NCBI GenBank assembly: GCA_963921355.3
Contig: OZ001190.1
Coordinates: 186,001-250,000 of the forward strand
Reading direction: 5' to 3'
Source: CAWUEZ02 sp963921355
Lineage (GTDB): Bacteria; Pseudomonadota; Alphaproteobacteria; Thalassobaculales; Thalassobaculaceae
Length of the DNA: 64,000 nucleotides
Position 1 is the stretch's first letter, and each line of letters starts with the position of its first letter. The notes beneath the pieces were generated by a model. It was given only the letters and a program-made list of their open reading frames with translations, was not told the DNA's origin and made no database searches. This document shows, piece after piece, positions 16,519 to 25,106 of this stretch. The position numbers and the translations under genes were made by a program.

Positions 16519-17466
16519 ATGCCCGTGAGCCGCAAACCCGATCTGCTCGTGATCTCTCCCTGGTACTCAGCCGCCATGACGGAGCTGGATGCGCACTTCA
16601 CCGTGCATCGGCTCTGGGAGGCCGAAGACAAGGATGCACTGCTGGCATCGCTGCGCGACAGTTGCGAGGCGATTGCCGGGTCGTCGGTCTGCGGCGCCGA
16701 CGTTATGGACGCCCTGCCAAAGACCAAGGTGATCGCCCATCACGGCGTCGGGTACGACGGCGTCGATGTCGCGGCGGCGAGCGCGCGCGGCATCAAGGTC
16801 TCCAATACGCCCGACGTGTTGAGCGACGAGGTGGCGGACTTCGCCGTCGCTCTGCTGCTCGCGACCTGCCGGCGCATTCCCCAGGCCGATCTGTATGTGC
16901 GCCAGGGGCGTTGGGAAGCCGAGGGTGACATGGCCTTCACCACGCGGGCGTGGGGCCGCAAGCTCGGCATCCTGGGGCTCGGCCGGATCGGCATCGAGAT
17001 TGCCCACAGGTGCGCGGCCTTCAAGATGGAGATCGGCTACCACACCCGCTCCGAACGCGATGTGCCCTACACCTATTACGGCGACCTGACCGCCATGGCG
17101 CGGGATGTCGACTTCCTGATCGCGATCGTGCCGGGCGGGGCTGGCACCCGGCACCTGGTGAACCGGGAGGTGCTCGACGCTCTCGGGCCCCGGGGCGTGT
17201 TAGTCAACGTGGCCCGCGGCAGCGTGGTGGATGAGGACGCGCTGATCGCGGCGCTGCAGGAGGGCCGGCTGGGTGCGGCTGGACTGGATGTGTTCGCCGG
17301 CGAACCGCGGGTTCCCCAGGCGCTCAAAGATATGACCGAGAACGTCGTCCTGCAGCCCCATCAGGCGAGCGCCACCCATGAGACCCGGCTCGCCATGGGC
17401 CGGCTGGTGATGGAGAACGCCCTTGCCGGTCTCGCCGGCAAGCCACTGATCACGCCGGTGAACTGA
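16519..17466 (+). CDS. D-isomer-specific 2-hydroxyacid dehydrogenase
   Basis: This 315-residue NAD(P)H-dependent enzyme interconverts 2-keto acids and D-2-hydroxy acids. The Rossmann motif is LGILGLGRIGIEIA near residue 155. The catalytic triad can be seen as Arg in NVARGSVVDEDAL, Glu in FAGEPRVP, and His in LQPHQASATHE. The C-terminal helix swap is typical of the glyoxylate/hydroxypyruvate reductase branch. The gene is followed by a ~100-bp repeat element. The exact substrate is not determinable. Confidence 0.9.
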   Translation: MPVSRKPDLLVISPWYSAAMTELDAHFTVHRLWEAEDKDALLASLRDSCEAIAGSSVCGADVMDALPKTKVIAHHGVGYDGVDVAAASARGIKVSNTPDVLSDEVADFAVALLLATCRRIPQADLYVRQGRWEAEGDMAFTTRAWGRKLGILGLGRIGIEIAHRCAAFKMEIGYHTRSERDVPYTYYGDLTAMARDVDFLIAIVPGGAGTRHLVNREVLDALGPRGVLVNVARGSVVDEDALIAALQEGRLGAAGLDVFAGEPRVPQALKDMTENVVLQPHQASATHETRLAMGRLVMENALAGLAGKPLITPVN

Positions 17467-17470
17467 GCGT

Positions 17471-17572
17471 AGCCCTTCGACGCGCGGCTGCGCCGCTGCC
17501 CAGGGGAGGTTCTCTCATACGACCTCGTCCTGAGCAGCCCCGGATCTAATCCGGGGCGTGTCGAAGGGCGCT
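17471..17572. repeat. About 100-bp intergenic element with terminal inverted repeats
   Basis: The ends AGCCCTTCGAC (17471-17481) and GTCGAAGGGCGCT (17560-17572) are inverted copies. Inside are a second GC-rich hairpin (GCGCGGCTGCGCCGC region) and CCCCGGATCTAATCCGGGG. The segment CCTCGTCCTGAGCAGC...TCGAAGGGC matches a repeat type often scattered between genes of alphaproteobacteria. The right end touches the stop codon of the XRE gene. Confidence 0.7.
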
Positions 17573-17825
17573 ACTCCGTGTCGCGTTCGCGCGGAGGGCC
17601 CTCGTAGTCGTCGATGCCCGATGCGATGGCGCAGCAGGCGAGGCGGATATACTTCGGGATCCTGACCTTCTCGCCGTCCCGTTCGCCCTTCTCGTAGTAC
17701 TGAACAACCCGGCGTTTCAGGCCGAGCGCCTCAGCCGCCTCCTTCTGCGACAGCTTCAGGGACTTGCGCCATCGCTTGAAGTCACCCGGTCTCATTTCGG
17801 GTGATTCATCCGACACTTTCGCCAC
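17571..17825 (-). CDS. Small XRE-family HTH regulator
   Basis: This ~84-residue protein is essentially one HTH: GDFKRWRKSLKLSQKEAAEAL, then GLKRRVVQYYEKGERDG. The YYEKGER turn is a standard XRE third-helix feature. I prefer GTG 17825, preceded by GAGGGA; ATG 17795 would give a 74-residue form but has no ribosome-binding site. It has no sensor domain and no toxin or phage partner beside it. Its target is unknown. Confidence 0.75.
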   Translation of the reverse strand: MAKVSDESPEMRPGDFKRWRKSLKLSQKEAAEALGLKRRVVQYYEKGERDGEKVRIPKYIRLACCAIASGIDDYEGPPRERDTE

Positions 17826-18086
17826 GCATCCCTCGCCATTGGTTGCCGACGGATTTAACAGCCATCCTGTCGCTTCGCCAAGGCTCGGAGCGCACGTCGT
17901 GCGTATTTCACTCTCTAAATGTGCACAAGCCTTCGCCGACCTGCCGGGCCTGCGGCCTGGATTCCTGTTCGCCCTCACCGACGGCTCGCAACCGAACCTC
18001 TCGGACGACGAGGTCGCCATGTGCCGTTTCCGCCACGCACACCTCGAGGGAAAACCCAGGCCGCGCCGGTGGATTCGACCGATCGG

Positions 18087-18554
18087 CTATAGAGCAGCGC
18101 CCGCGTCGGAGACGTCGCGAAGCCGGGACCGCAAGTCGTCGGGAATGCGCACCGCTCGGCGCGCCGACGGATCGAAGCAGACCGCGATCGCCGTCGCCGT
18201 CGCCCGGCAAGCCCCGTCGACGAAGATCCCCTGTTGCACAGTGCAGGACGTGTTACCGAAAGCGGTGACCCGGGTTCCCGTCCAGGCGGTGCCTGGAAAG
18301 TGGATCTCGCGCACGAAATCGACCTCCAAACGGCGAACCACCCAAGTGGTTTCAGGCCCGGAACTGGACGCGCCGGCGTTGTACAGGTTCTCGCCGGCAG
18401 CCATGAACATTTGAACCCGGCCGTTTTCGAGGAAGACGCCGATGGCGTTGTTGTTAACGTGTCCCACCACGTCCAGGTCCCCGGCGCGAAGACGCTCTTC
18501 CGTCCAGAACGCGAATCCATCCGTAAGGGACGGGTCGAAGGGTATCTCGGTCAT
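18087..18554 (-). CDS. Acyl-CoA thioesterase (4-hydroxybenzoyl-CoA thioesterase family)
   Basis: This 155-residue single hotdog domain hydrolyses acyl-CoA. The signature DLDVVGHVNNNAIGVFLENG contains the active-site Asp-x-x-x-His-x-Asn pattern of the 4HBT family. It lies 30 nt after tamB on the same strand, with GAGG before its ATG, so it may be the third gene of the tamA-tamB transcript. The physiological acyl-CoA is unknown. Confidence 0.87.
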   Translation of the reverse strand: MTEIPFDPSLTDGFAFWTEERLRAGDLDVVGHVNNNAIGVFLENGRVQMFMAAGENLYNAGASSSGPETTWVVRRLEVDFVREIHFPGTAWTGTRVTAFGNTSCTVQQGIFVDGACRATATAIAVCFDPSARRAVRIPDDLRSRLRDVSDAGAAL

Positions 18555-18584
18555 CGCTACCTCAGGCTGACATTTCAGGCGTGC

Positions 18585-21500
18585 TCAATAGTCGAGCTTC
18601 CAGTTGACACCAACCCGTCCCTGCGACGCCGCGCCAACATCGGTCTCCACCGAGACGTTCTCTCCGACATCGACCTCGACAACCGCCCGCGTGCTTTCGA
18701 CGCTCAACCCCTGTTGCAGTTTCAGGAACACACCGGGTGCCACGTACTTGCCGACAGACAGCGCGGCTCCGACGGATCCGTCTTCGGCCGCGGCCGTGTC
18801 CACCTCCACCGTATCGACCCCCAACGCGTCGCGCACCTGCCCGGTCACTCCGTCTCCCGCACCGAACTGTCCCGACAGGATGGCCGCGGAACGCGCCAGC
18901 TGCAGCGCCTGAAGCGCCGACAACTCAGCCTTGTCCGAGCCGAAAAGCAAGCGGGAAAGGATGTCCTCTTCCGGCAGCGCCGGTTCGCTCCCCAGCACGA
19001 TGTCCGGTCTGCTGACCGTTCCGGACACGACCACCGCCGCCGATATGTCGGTCACCGTGGTCGTCAGGCGCATATCCAAGGTCGGATCGTCCGGGGCACC
19101 GCGATCGAAAACGACGCGACCGCGTTCGACCGCGAAGATTCGCCCCAGCGCATCGAAAGAGCCTCGCTGGACCGAGATCTCACCGACCACCATCGGCGCC
19201 GATATGGAGCCTGTGACATCGATGGCACCGGCCCATTCGCTGTCCAGGCCGCGGCCCCGCACGAAGACCTGTCCGGGGATGAGAACATCGACATCCAGCA
19301 TGACGGATGACTCGTCGACAATCGGGCCGGCTGCCGACTCGGCGGTCTTGATGATCCGTCCGCCACGCACTTCCACGACCTCGAGTTCCACGACGGAAGG
19401 GGGTAGGGCATCGGGAATCTGAATCACCGTCGGAAGGACGGTGACCGCACCAGCGAGCTGATATGACCCGTCTCCGCCCTTGAGGATCATGTCCAGATCG
19501 GTGGCAATCGACGCTTCGTCGACGTTGACCACGGTCAGGCCACGTGCCGAAAGATCGATGCGCGCTGCCAGACCAGTGGCGGGCTCGGCGGACAGCCAAC
19601 CTTGTCCGGTCAGCACACCGCCGCCCGCCGACCGCGCCGACAGCGTGCGCAGGACCAGTCGATTTCCTTCGCCCACCGCCTCAAGCGTGACGTCACGGAG
19701 ATAGAGTCCGATATCGATCACATCGATCGACCCGCCGTCGAGCCGGGCCGAACCGGCAAGATCAGGCGCGCCGACGGTTCCGCTCGCCGCCACATCCAGC
19801 GACAGCTTGCCCGCCAACGAGACATAGTCGATCGGCAGGTACACGGCGGCTCGCGCCAGGTCCGCGTCGGCCGTCACCCGTCCCGACAACGGGGCTGTCA
19901 GGCTGAGTTCGGGGAAACCGGACTCTGGCCCAGCGCCCAGTTCCGTGGCCGCGCGCAGAGCCGCGGCGGCGCCCTCGCCCAATGTCGCATCCGCGCTCAC
20001 CGTCACTTGGCGCTGATCGACCTGCAGACTCGCATCGAAGACGAGCGGGGGCAGATCCGAAAACCTGGGGTCGCGAGGACGGATGCCTGGCGTCGAGACA
20101 GCGGCACGCACGACCGGATTCTCTCGCACTCCCGACAATTGCAGCCGGCCGTTCAGAACGCCGGAATAGTCCGCCCTCGGATCGGCAAGCAGCAACACGT
20201 CCGCAGGAATGGCGCGCAGGTCGATCTCGGCGGCCAAGGACAGAGGGTCCAGTGTTGCCGCACCGACGATCCGCCCCTCCCCGACCGCGATATCGAGACC
20301 GTCGACGCGTAGGGCGGGATCCCAGGACACAGCAGCCGGCTGCGTCTGGCTGAGCACAACCGAGCCAAGCGTTGCGTCCAGGCGCTCGAGCGTAAGATCT
20401 CCAAGCGACGGTGAAACCGGCAGGGATGCGGCGGCTCGCGCCGTGTAGGGGACCCCCAGGGTCCCGACAGCAGATACCGCCACCGCGGCCCGGCCCTCGA
20501 CAAAGCCGACCTCCAGATCGGCTTCATCGATTACTGCGTCGCCGCCGCGAAGCGACAGGTTCATACGCCCGGAAATACCGCTCGCGACGTCGGAAAGACG
20601 GGCGACGGCCTGGATCCGGGAGAAGCGCGGCCCCTCTGCAAGCGCCAGATCCTCCAGCGAGGCATCGGCCGACAGATCCTGCCCGGTATCGCCGTCCAGG
20701 ATCAGGTCGGCGCGGCCTCGGCCGCCCGCGAGCGGGAGCCGGAACGCCGCTCCCAACCGGCCGAGGTCTTGGATTTCCACCGACAGGGCGCCGACGGCCC
20801 GCTGCGCATCGAGATCGACGATCGCGCGGCCCGTCGCGGCGGTGGCGATGCCCTCCAGGACGAGGTCCGAGACCTCGAGACGGCTGCCGACAAGACGATA
20901 CCCGACGGCAAGATCGACGGTTTCATCCGCAATATCGCCCTGGGCCCGGACATTGCCGGAGACCGCGCCACCATTCAGGGAGGCCGTCGCGGAGCCGCTG
21001 AAACGGTCCAGGGTGATGTCGGAAACACGGATCGGCTGAGCCCGCCAGGACGCGGACGCCACGGGCCGCGAGACCGTCCCTGCAAGGGCGACAGCGGCGC
21101 TCACCGCTCCCCGAAGTGGAACCCCGGCGATCGGCGCCAGTGCAGAGGTGTCAGGGATCACGAGGTCGACGCGTCCATCCAGATTCCGAGCTCCCGCGGA
21201 GTCCGGGTCGGATGCGACGGAGGCGCCCCCCCGCAATGTCATCGCCGCCAGCCGCATATCGATGTCACGGGCGGACGCGCGACCTTCGGTGTCCACCGAC
21301 ACCCCGGCGACGAGCAGAGCCCTCGGGCCCACGAGAGCGTCCAGAGCAGGGGCGCCGAACGACAGGGCCTCCGTCGTCATCGAAACCGATGCGTCGAGCC
21401 GGGGCGCATCCAGCGGAACCAGGGCGGTGACGTCAACCGTGGCCGAGCCGGCGAGATCGAGACCGGACAACGGGCGCAACCGGTCGAGCGCCGGAAGTGT

Positions 21501-22970
21501 CGCCGTGAAAGACGTCGCAAAACCATCTTCTGCGCTCAGAACACCTGCACCGACGACATCGAGGCCGTCGGCCGCCAGTTCGTAGCGATCGACCGTAACC
21601 TGCAGTGTCCGGGTATCCAGCTGGGCTTCGGCCGAAAAGACGAGCGCCTGGCCAAGCAGAGATGGCAAGTCCAACTCATCGTGCCTTGGAACCGGCAACC
21701 GGGCGTCGACACGCAGGTCGAGATCAGCGGGAATTGTGGCGAGCGCCTGATCGGCCTGCCCCGACACCTCCAACCCGAACCCATCAACGGTCAGGCCGTC
21801 GACCGTGATCTGACCGGTCGACACGGCCGTGACCTGCCGGCCGCCATCTCTGAGCCGCAGCGTCATATCGGCCCGTCCGTCAATCGGACGGCCGAGAATG
21901 TCGGCGAAGGGTGCCAGCGACGACAGGGTCGCCCTGACATCCGCCGTGATCGGGATCCCACTCGGGTCGGTGGCCGCTGTTGCGTCGAACCGACCGCCCG
22001 GCGCCCGCAGGTTCAGAGTTTCGAGGCTCACCCGGCCATCCCGGTCAGCCCCGATCCGCATCGAGGCCTCTAGACCGCCGGCCATCAAGGGACGATGGGC
22101 CGGCGCGACCAGTCGCTCCGCATCGATCCGGCCTTCCACCGAGGCGTCAATCCCGCCGGTGCCGACGGCCAACGTCAGGGCCAGATCGAGCTGGGCTCCG
22201 GCTCCGAAGCCTCCCGACAGCACCCCCTGCCAACAATCCAGGGCGCCGCCGCCCGTCAGGGATAACGACAGGGCGGAGCGATCGTCCAGACCCAGCAAGC
22301 CCGCGGCCACGCCACCGGGAGCCTCCTCAATCTGGAACGACGCACGAAGTTCGCCGGTGCGTGGGACAACGGCGCCGTCGAGGTCGACCCGCAGCACCGG
22401 CCCGGCATCCGGCGTCGCTTCGACCCAGCCGAGGACACGCGCATCGCCGGCCGACACTCCACCCGACAGTTCGGCGCTGACGGCCATCGGTTGACCGAGG
22501 ACGGCGGCATCGATCACCGCATCCGTCACGCTCAACCGGCCGATTGAGATGCCGAATGCCGGTGGATCGAACCGCAGGGAAACCGGATCGCCAGTCTGAG
22601 CGACCGCTGGGACTTGCGCGGGCTGGGGCAGCCGTTCGAGGCGCCCACCCGCGGCGTCGAGGCTTTCGAACGCCAAGTTACCCTGGAGCAGCGCCGACAG
22701 ATCAAGGTCCACTGAGAGCAGGTCCAGGGTCGCAAACCGGCCGCGGCCATCGGTCAGTTCAACGCCCTGGAAGACCGCCGCCCCTGGCAGATCGCCGGAG
22801 AGGCTGCCGATCCGCAAACTGATTGGTTCGCCCTCGGTGGCGGATTCGATCGCGGCGACGATCTGCGCACGCCCCCAGGACGTCTCCAGCAGGATGATGA
22901 CCGCACCTCCGATCGCCACCAATACGATCGAGAGCACCAGCAGGCCCCGTTTGAGCAGCCGGGTCATCAC
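18585..22970 (-). CDS. tamB: Translocation and assembly module protein TamB (DUF490)
   Basis: This 1461-residue AsmA-like bridge protein is anchored in the inner membrane by RGLLVLSIVLVAIGGAVIIL (residues 9-28) and spans the periplasm to TamA. It is also implicated in phospholipid transport to the outer membrane. The middle is a long series of beta-rich repeats, consistent with a hydrophobic groove. The last ~300 residues form the DUF490 domain, with RGSFDALGRIFAVERGRVVF, LPEEDILSRLLFG, and the C-terminal VGVNWKLDY. It starts one base after the tamA stop. The length is normal for the family, and the antisense strand carries long spurious reading frames. Confidence 0.94.
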   Translation of the reverse strand: MMTRLLKRGLLVLSIVLVAIGGAVIILLETSWGRAQIVAAIESATEGEPISLRIGSLSGDLPGAAVFQGVELTDGRGRFATLDLLSVDLDLSALLQGNLAFESLDAAGGRLERLPQPAQVPAVAQTGDPVSLRFDPPAFGISIGRLSVTDAVIDAAVLGQPMAVSAELSGGVSAGDARVLGWVEATPDAGPVLRVDLDGAVVPRTGELRASFQIEEAPGGVAAGLLGLDDRSALSLSLTGGGALDCWQGVLSGGFGAGAQLDLALTLAVGTGGIDASVEGRIDAERLVAPAHRPLMAGGLEASMRIGADRDGRVSLETLNLRAPGGRFDATAATDPSGIPITADVRATLSSLAPFADILGRPIDGRADMTLRLRDGGRQVTAVSTGQITVDGLTVDGFGLEVSGQADQALATIPADLDLRVDARLPVPRHDELDLPSLLGQALVFSAEAQLDTRTLQVTVDRYELAADGLDVVGAGVLSAEDGFATSFTATLPALDRLRPLSGLDLAGSATVDVTALVPLDAPRLDASVSMTTEALSFGAPALDALVGPRALLVAGVSVDTEGRASARDIDMRLAAMTLRGGASVASDPDSAGARNLDGRVDLVIPDTSALAPIAGVPLRGAVSAAVALAGTVSRPVASASWRAQPIRVSDITLDRFSGSATASLNGGAVSGNVRAQGDIADETVDLAVGYRLVGSRLEVSDLVLEGIATAATGRAIVDLDAQRAVGALSVEIQDLGRLGAAFRLPLAGGRGRADLILDGDTGQDLSADASLEDLALAEGPRFSRIQAVARLSDVASGISGRMNLSLRGGDAVIDEADLEVGFVEGRAAVAVSAVGTLGVPYTARAAASLPVSPSLGDLTLERLDATLGSVVLSQTQPAAVSWDPALRVDGLDIAVGEGRIVGAATLDPLSLAAEIDLRAIPADVLLLADPRADYSGVLNGRLQLSGVRENPVVRAAVSTPGIRPRDPRFSDLPPLVFDASLQVDQRQVTVSADATLGEGAAAALRAATELGAGPESGFPELSLTAPLSGRVTADADLARAAVYLPIDYVSLAGKLSLDVAASGTVGAPDLAGSARLDGGSIDVIDIGLYLRDVTLEAVGEGNRLVLRTLSARSAGGGVLTGQGWLSAEPATGLAARIDLSARGLTVVNVDEASIATDLDMILKGGDGSYQLAGAVTVLPTVIQIPDALPPSVVELEVVEVRGGRIIKTAESAAGPIVDESSVMLDVDVLIPGQVFVRGRGLDSEWAGAIDVTGSISAPMVVGEISVQRGSFDALGRIFAVERGRVVFDRGAPDDPTLDMRLTTTVTDISAAVVVSGTVSRPDIVLGSEPALPEEDILSRLLFGSDKAELSALQALQLARSAAILSGQFGAGDGVTGQVRDALGVDTVEVDTAAAEDGSVGAALSVGKYVAPGVFLKLQQGLSVESTRAVVEVDVGENVSVETDVGAASQGRVGVNWKLDY

Positions 22971-24782
22971 CTAGAACGCCTGTCCGATGCTGAAATAGAC
23001 CTGGAACGCATCATCGGAGTCCCGCGGGTTGAGCGGAAAGGCGATGTCGGCCCGCACCGGCCCAATCGCCGTGAAATACCGCAATCCGATGCCGGCCGCC
23101 CATTGCAGTTCCTGATCCAGTTCCGGGAATTCCTGATCGTAGACCTGCCCCACATCGAAGAACGGGACCAACCCGAAATCGCCGAACGCCCGCCAGCGAA
23201 GCTCAAGGCTGCCTTCCAGCAGGGATCGGCCCCCGAGCGGTTCATCGACCGTATCAAGCGGGCCGACGCTCTGCAGTTCATAGCCGCGTACCGAGCCGGA
23301 ACCGCCAGAGTACAGACGTTTGTCGGCCGGCAGGTTCTCGGTCGACGCGCCGACGATCGAGGCAATGCTGGCCCGCCCGGCCAGAATGAAAGTCCCCTCC
23401 GTATCCAACGACCAGTACCGTGAATGACGCGCAGTCGTCGCATAGAACGACTGAGTGGAGCCAAGCGTCTCCAAGTACGGCGTGAAGACGAGGCGGGTGC
23501 GACTGCCCCGGGTCGGGTTCAACAGATCGTCGGCGGTGTCGATGCGCGCACCGATCGGGATCCCGACCAGCGTGAACATGTCCTCGTCACCGTCATCCTC
23601 GATCCGGGACCGTTCGAAACTGAGGCCATAGTCGAAGGAGAGCACCGGCGTCACCCGACGCTCGAAGTGCCCGTCGAATGTCAGGCTTGTGCTGTCGAAC
23701 CCGTCGGTTGACCGCTCGAAGAACCCAGCCCTGAAGATCAGGTCCTGATCGTTGAGAAAGACATCGGGGATCGAGAACGTGCTGCCGACCCCGGTTTCAA
23801 CCTCGCCGAACCGCCCCTCGAGGCGCAACTGTTCCGCTCCACCGAGCACATTGCGATGGGTCCAAAACGCGCTCGACCCAAGTCCTTCCGAGGTGGAGGC
23901 GCTGACGCCGGCGCCGATGCTGCGCCGGTCGCGCTCGACCAGAGTGACGGTGATCGGGATCAACCCGTCCGGGCCGACGGCGTCGTCGAAGGCAACCGCG
24001 ACCCTAGCGAACAGGCCGGTCCCGACCAGGGCGAGGCGGCCCTGTTCCAGCCGTCGGACGTCCGCCGGGTCGCCGTAGACCCAGGGCAGGCGCCGCAGGA
24101 CGTATCTCTCGCTGACGGTATCGTTGCCACTGACCGTCACCGCCCCGAACCGCCCGGGCGGACCGGGGTCGAGGCGGTAGCGCACCGCCATCGTCTTGGT
24201 ATCGCGATCCACAGTGACCGTGCGGTCCACCATCCGCGCCAACGGAAAGCCCTTCTCCTGCATGGCCTGCGCGATCGCGGCCTCGGCATTGACCACATGC
24301 TCGGCCCGGGCCGGTGCCCCTGGCATCAGGGCAACATCGCGGCGCGCCACGGTGATGGCATCCGAGCTCCCGTCCAGGCCGTCAGCAACGATGGTGATAT
24401 CGCCATAACCATAAACCGGCCCGAGCGCCGCTGTGACGACTACCAACAGGCCACCATCGGCCGCTTCGGAATCGCCGATCGTGGCCTCGAAGACGGCATC
24501 GTAATAGCCGACGGAACGCGCCACGCGGCCGAACCGCTCCAGGTCCCGGTCGACCCGTCGCCGCAGGGCGGGCCGCGACACCGGCGGATCGTCGCGCTGT
24601 TTCTGAAGAGCCGACACGGCCAGGACCAGATCCTGGACTTCGGTGTTGTCCGCCAGGCCCTCGAACTGGACGTCGTAGGCCAGTCCCTCTTTCGACGGTT
24701 CGGAATCGGCCACAGCGGCCACTGCACCCGGCGGACCAGATGCCAGCGAAAGAACCGCGATCAGAATGATCAGAAAGCGCAT
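22971..24782 (-). CDS. tamA: Outer-membrane assembly factor TamA (BamA/Omp85 family)
   Basis: This ~603-residue Omp85 protein works with TamB to insert selected proteins, such as autotransporters, or to move lipids into the outer membrane. The signal peptide is MRFLIILIAVLSLASG plus an Ala-rich cleavage region. Three POTRA domains cover about residues 40-270. The barrel follows, with the conserved RGYE motif in SVRGYELQSVGP near residue 500 and a final aromatic residue (SIGQAF). Another in-frame ATG at 24824 would add 14 residues; neither start has a strong Shine-Dalgarno sequence. It is directly followed by tamB. Confidence 0.93.
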   Translation of the reverse strand: MRFLIILIAVLSLASGPPGAVAAVADSEPSKEGLAYDVQFEGLADNTEVQDLVLAVSALQKQRDDPPVSRPALRRRVDRDLERFGRVARSVGYYDAVFEATIGDSEAADGGLLVVVTAALGPVYGYGDITIVADGLDGSSDAITVARRDVALMPGAPARAEHVVNAEAAIAQAMQEKGFPLARMVDRTVTVDRDTKTMAVRYRLDPGPPGRFGAVTVSGNDTVSERYVLRRLPWVYGDPADVRRLEQGRLALVGTGLFARVAVAFDDAVGPDGLIPITVTLVERDRRSIGAGVSASTSEGLGSSAFWTHRNVLGGAEQLRLEGRFGEVETGVGSTFSIPDVFLNDQDLIFRAGFFERSTDGFDSTSLTFDGHFERRVTPVLSFDYGLSFERSRIEDDGDEDMFTLVGIPIGARIDTADDLLNPTRGSRTRLVFTPYLETLGSTQSFYATTARHSRYWSLDTEGTFILAGRASIASIVGASTENLPADKRLYSGGSGSVRGYELQSVGPLDTVDEPLGGRSLLEGSLELRWRAFGDFGLVPFFDVGQVYDQEFPELDQELQWAAGIGLRYFTAIGPVRADIAFPLNPRDSDDAFQVYFSIGQAF

Positions 24783-24875
24783 ATGCGCGGGCCACTCGGC
24801 TGATCTCGAGAGAGATGGTCCCATACCACCCCGGCTCAGGCGACGGGGTTCCCGGATGGTGGAGCGTAACCGCCG

Positions 24876-25106
24876 TCAGTCGGCGAGCTTCTCGATGTCT
24901 TCAATCGGCTCCCGCGTGACACGATCACCCGGACGATAGGAAAACACCACAGCGCAGACCATTATCGCGCCAACCGCCAGTGAGATGGCTGCAAACACGT
25001 TGAAGTCGCTGGTATGGAGGTATTGGACTCCGACAAGGGCCAGCACCAGCGACACCGCGATCAGCAGCCCCCAATGCCACGGCTTGCCCAGAAAGATCTC
25101 AGCCAT
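24876..25106 (-). CDS. Small two-TM protein linked to the TRAP transporter
   Basis: This 76-residue protein has two predicted membrane helices, HWGLLIAVSLVLALVGVQYL and VFAAISLAVGAIMVCAVVF, and a short charged C-tail. ATG 25106 follows GGGGAGG and overlaps the end of the TRAP permease gene by 8 nt, so the two are co-translated. The permease already contains the fused DctQ-like region, so this is not the missing small subunit. It may be an accessory or stability factor. No named family is recognised. Confidence 0.72.
   Translation of the reverse strand: MAEIFLGKPWHWGLLIAVSLVLALVGVQYLHTSDFNVFAAISLAVGAIMVCAVVFSYRPGDRVTREPIEDIEKLAD

Noticed and set aside
17471..17572. A possible CRISPR or tandem array
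   Set aside because: There is a single inverted-repeat element, not regularly spaced direct repeats with unique spacers.
20769..22073. A 434-residue reading frame antisense to tamB
   Set aside because: It lies wholly inside the real tamB gene, has no recognisable domain and an Arg/Gly/Pro-rich composition typical of a high-GC shadow frame.
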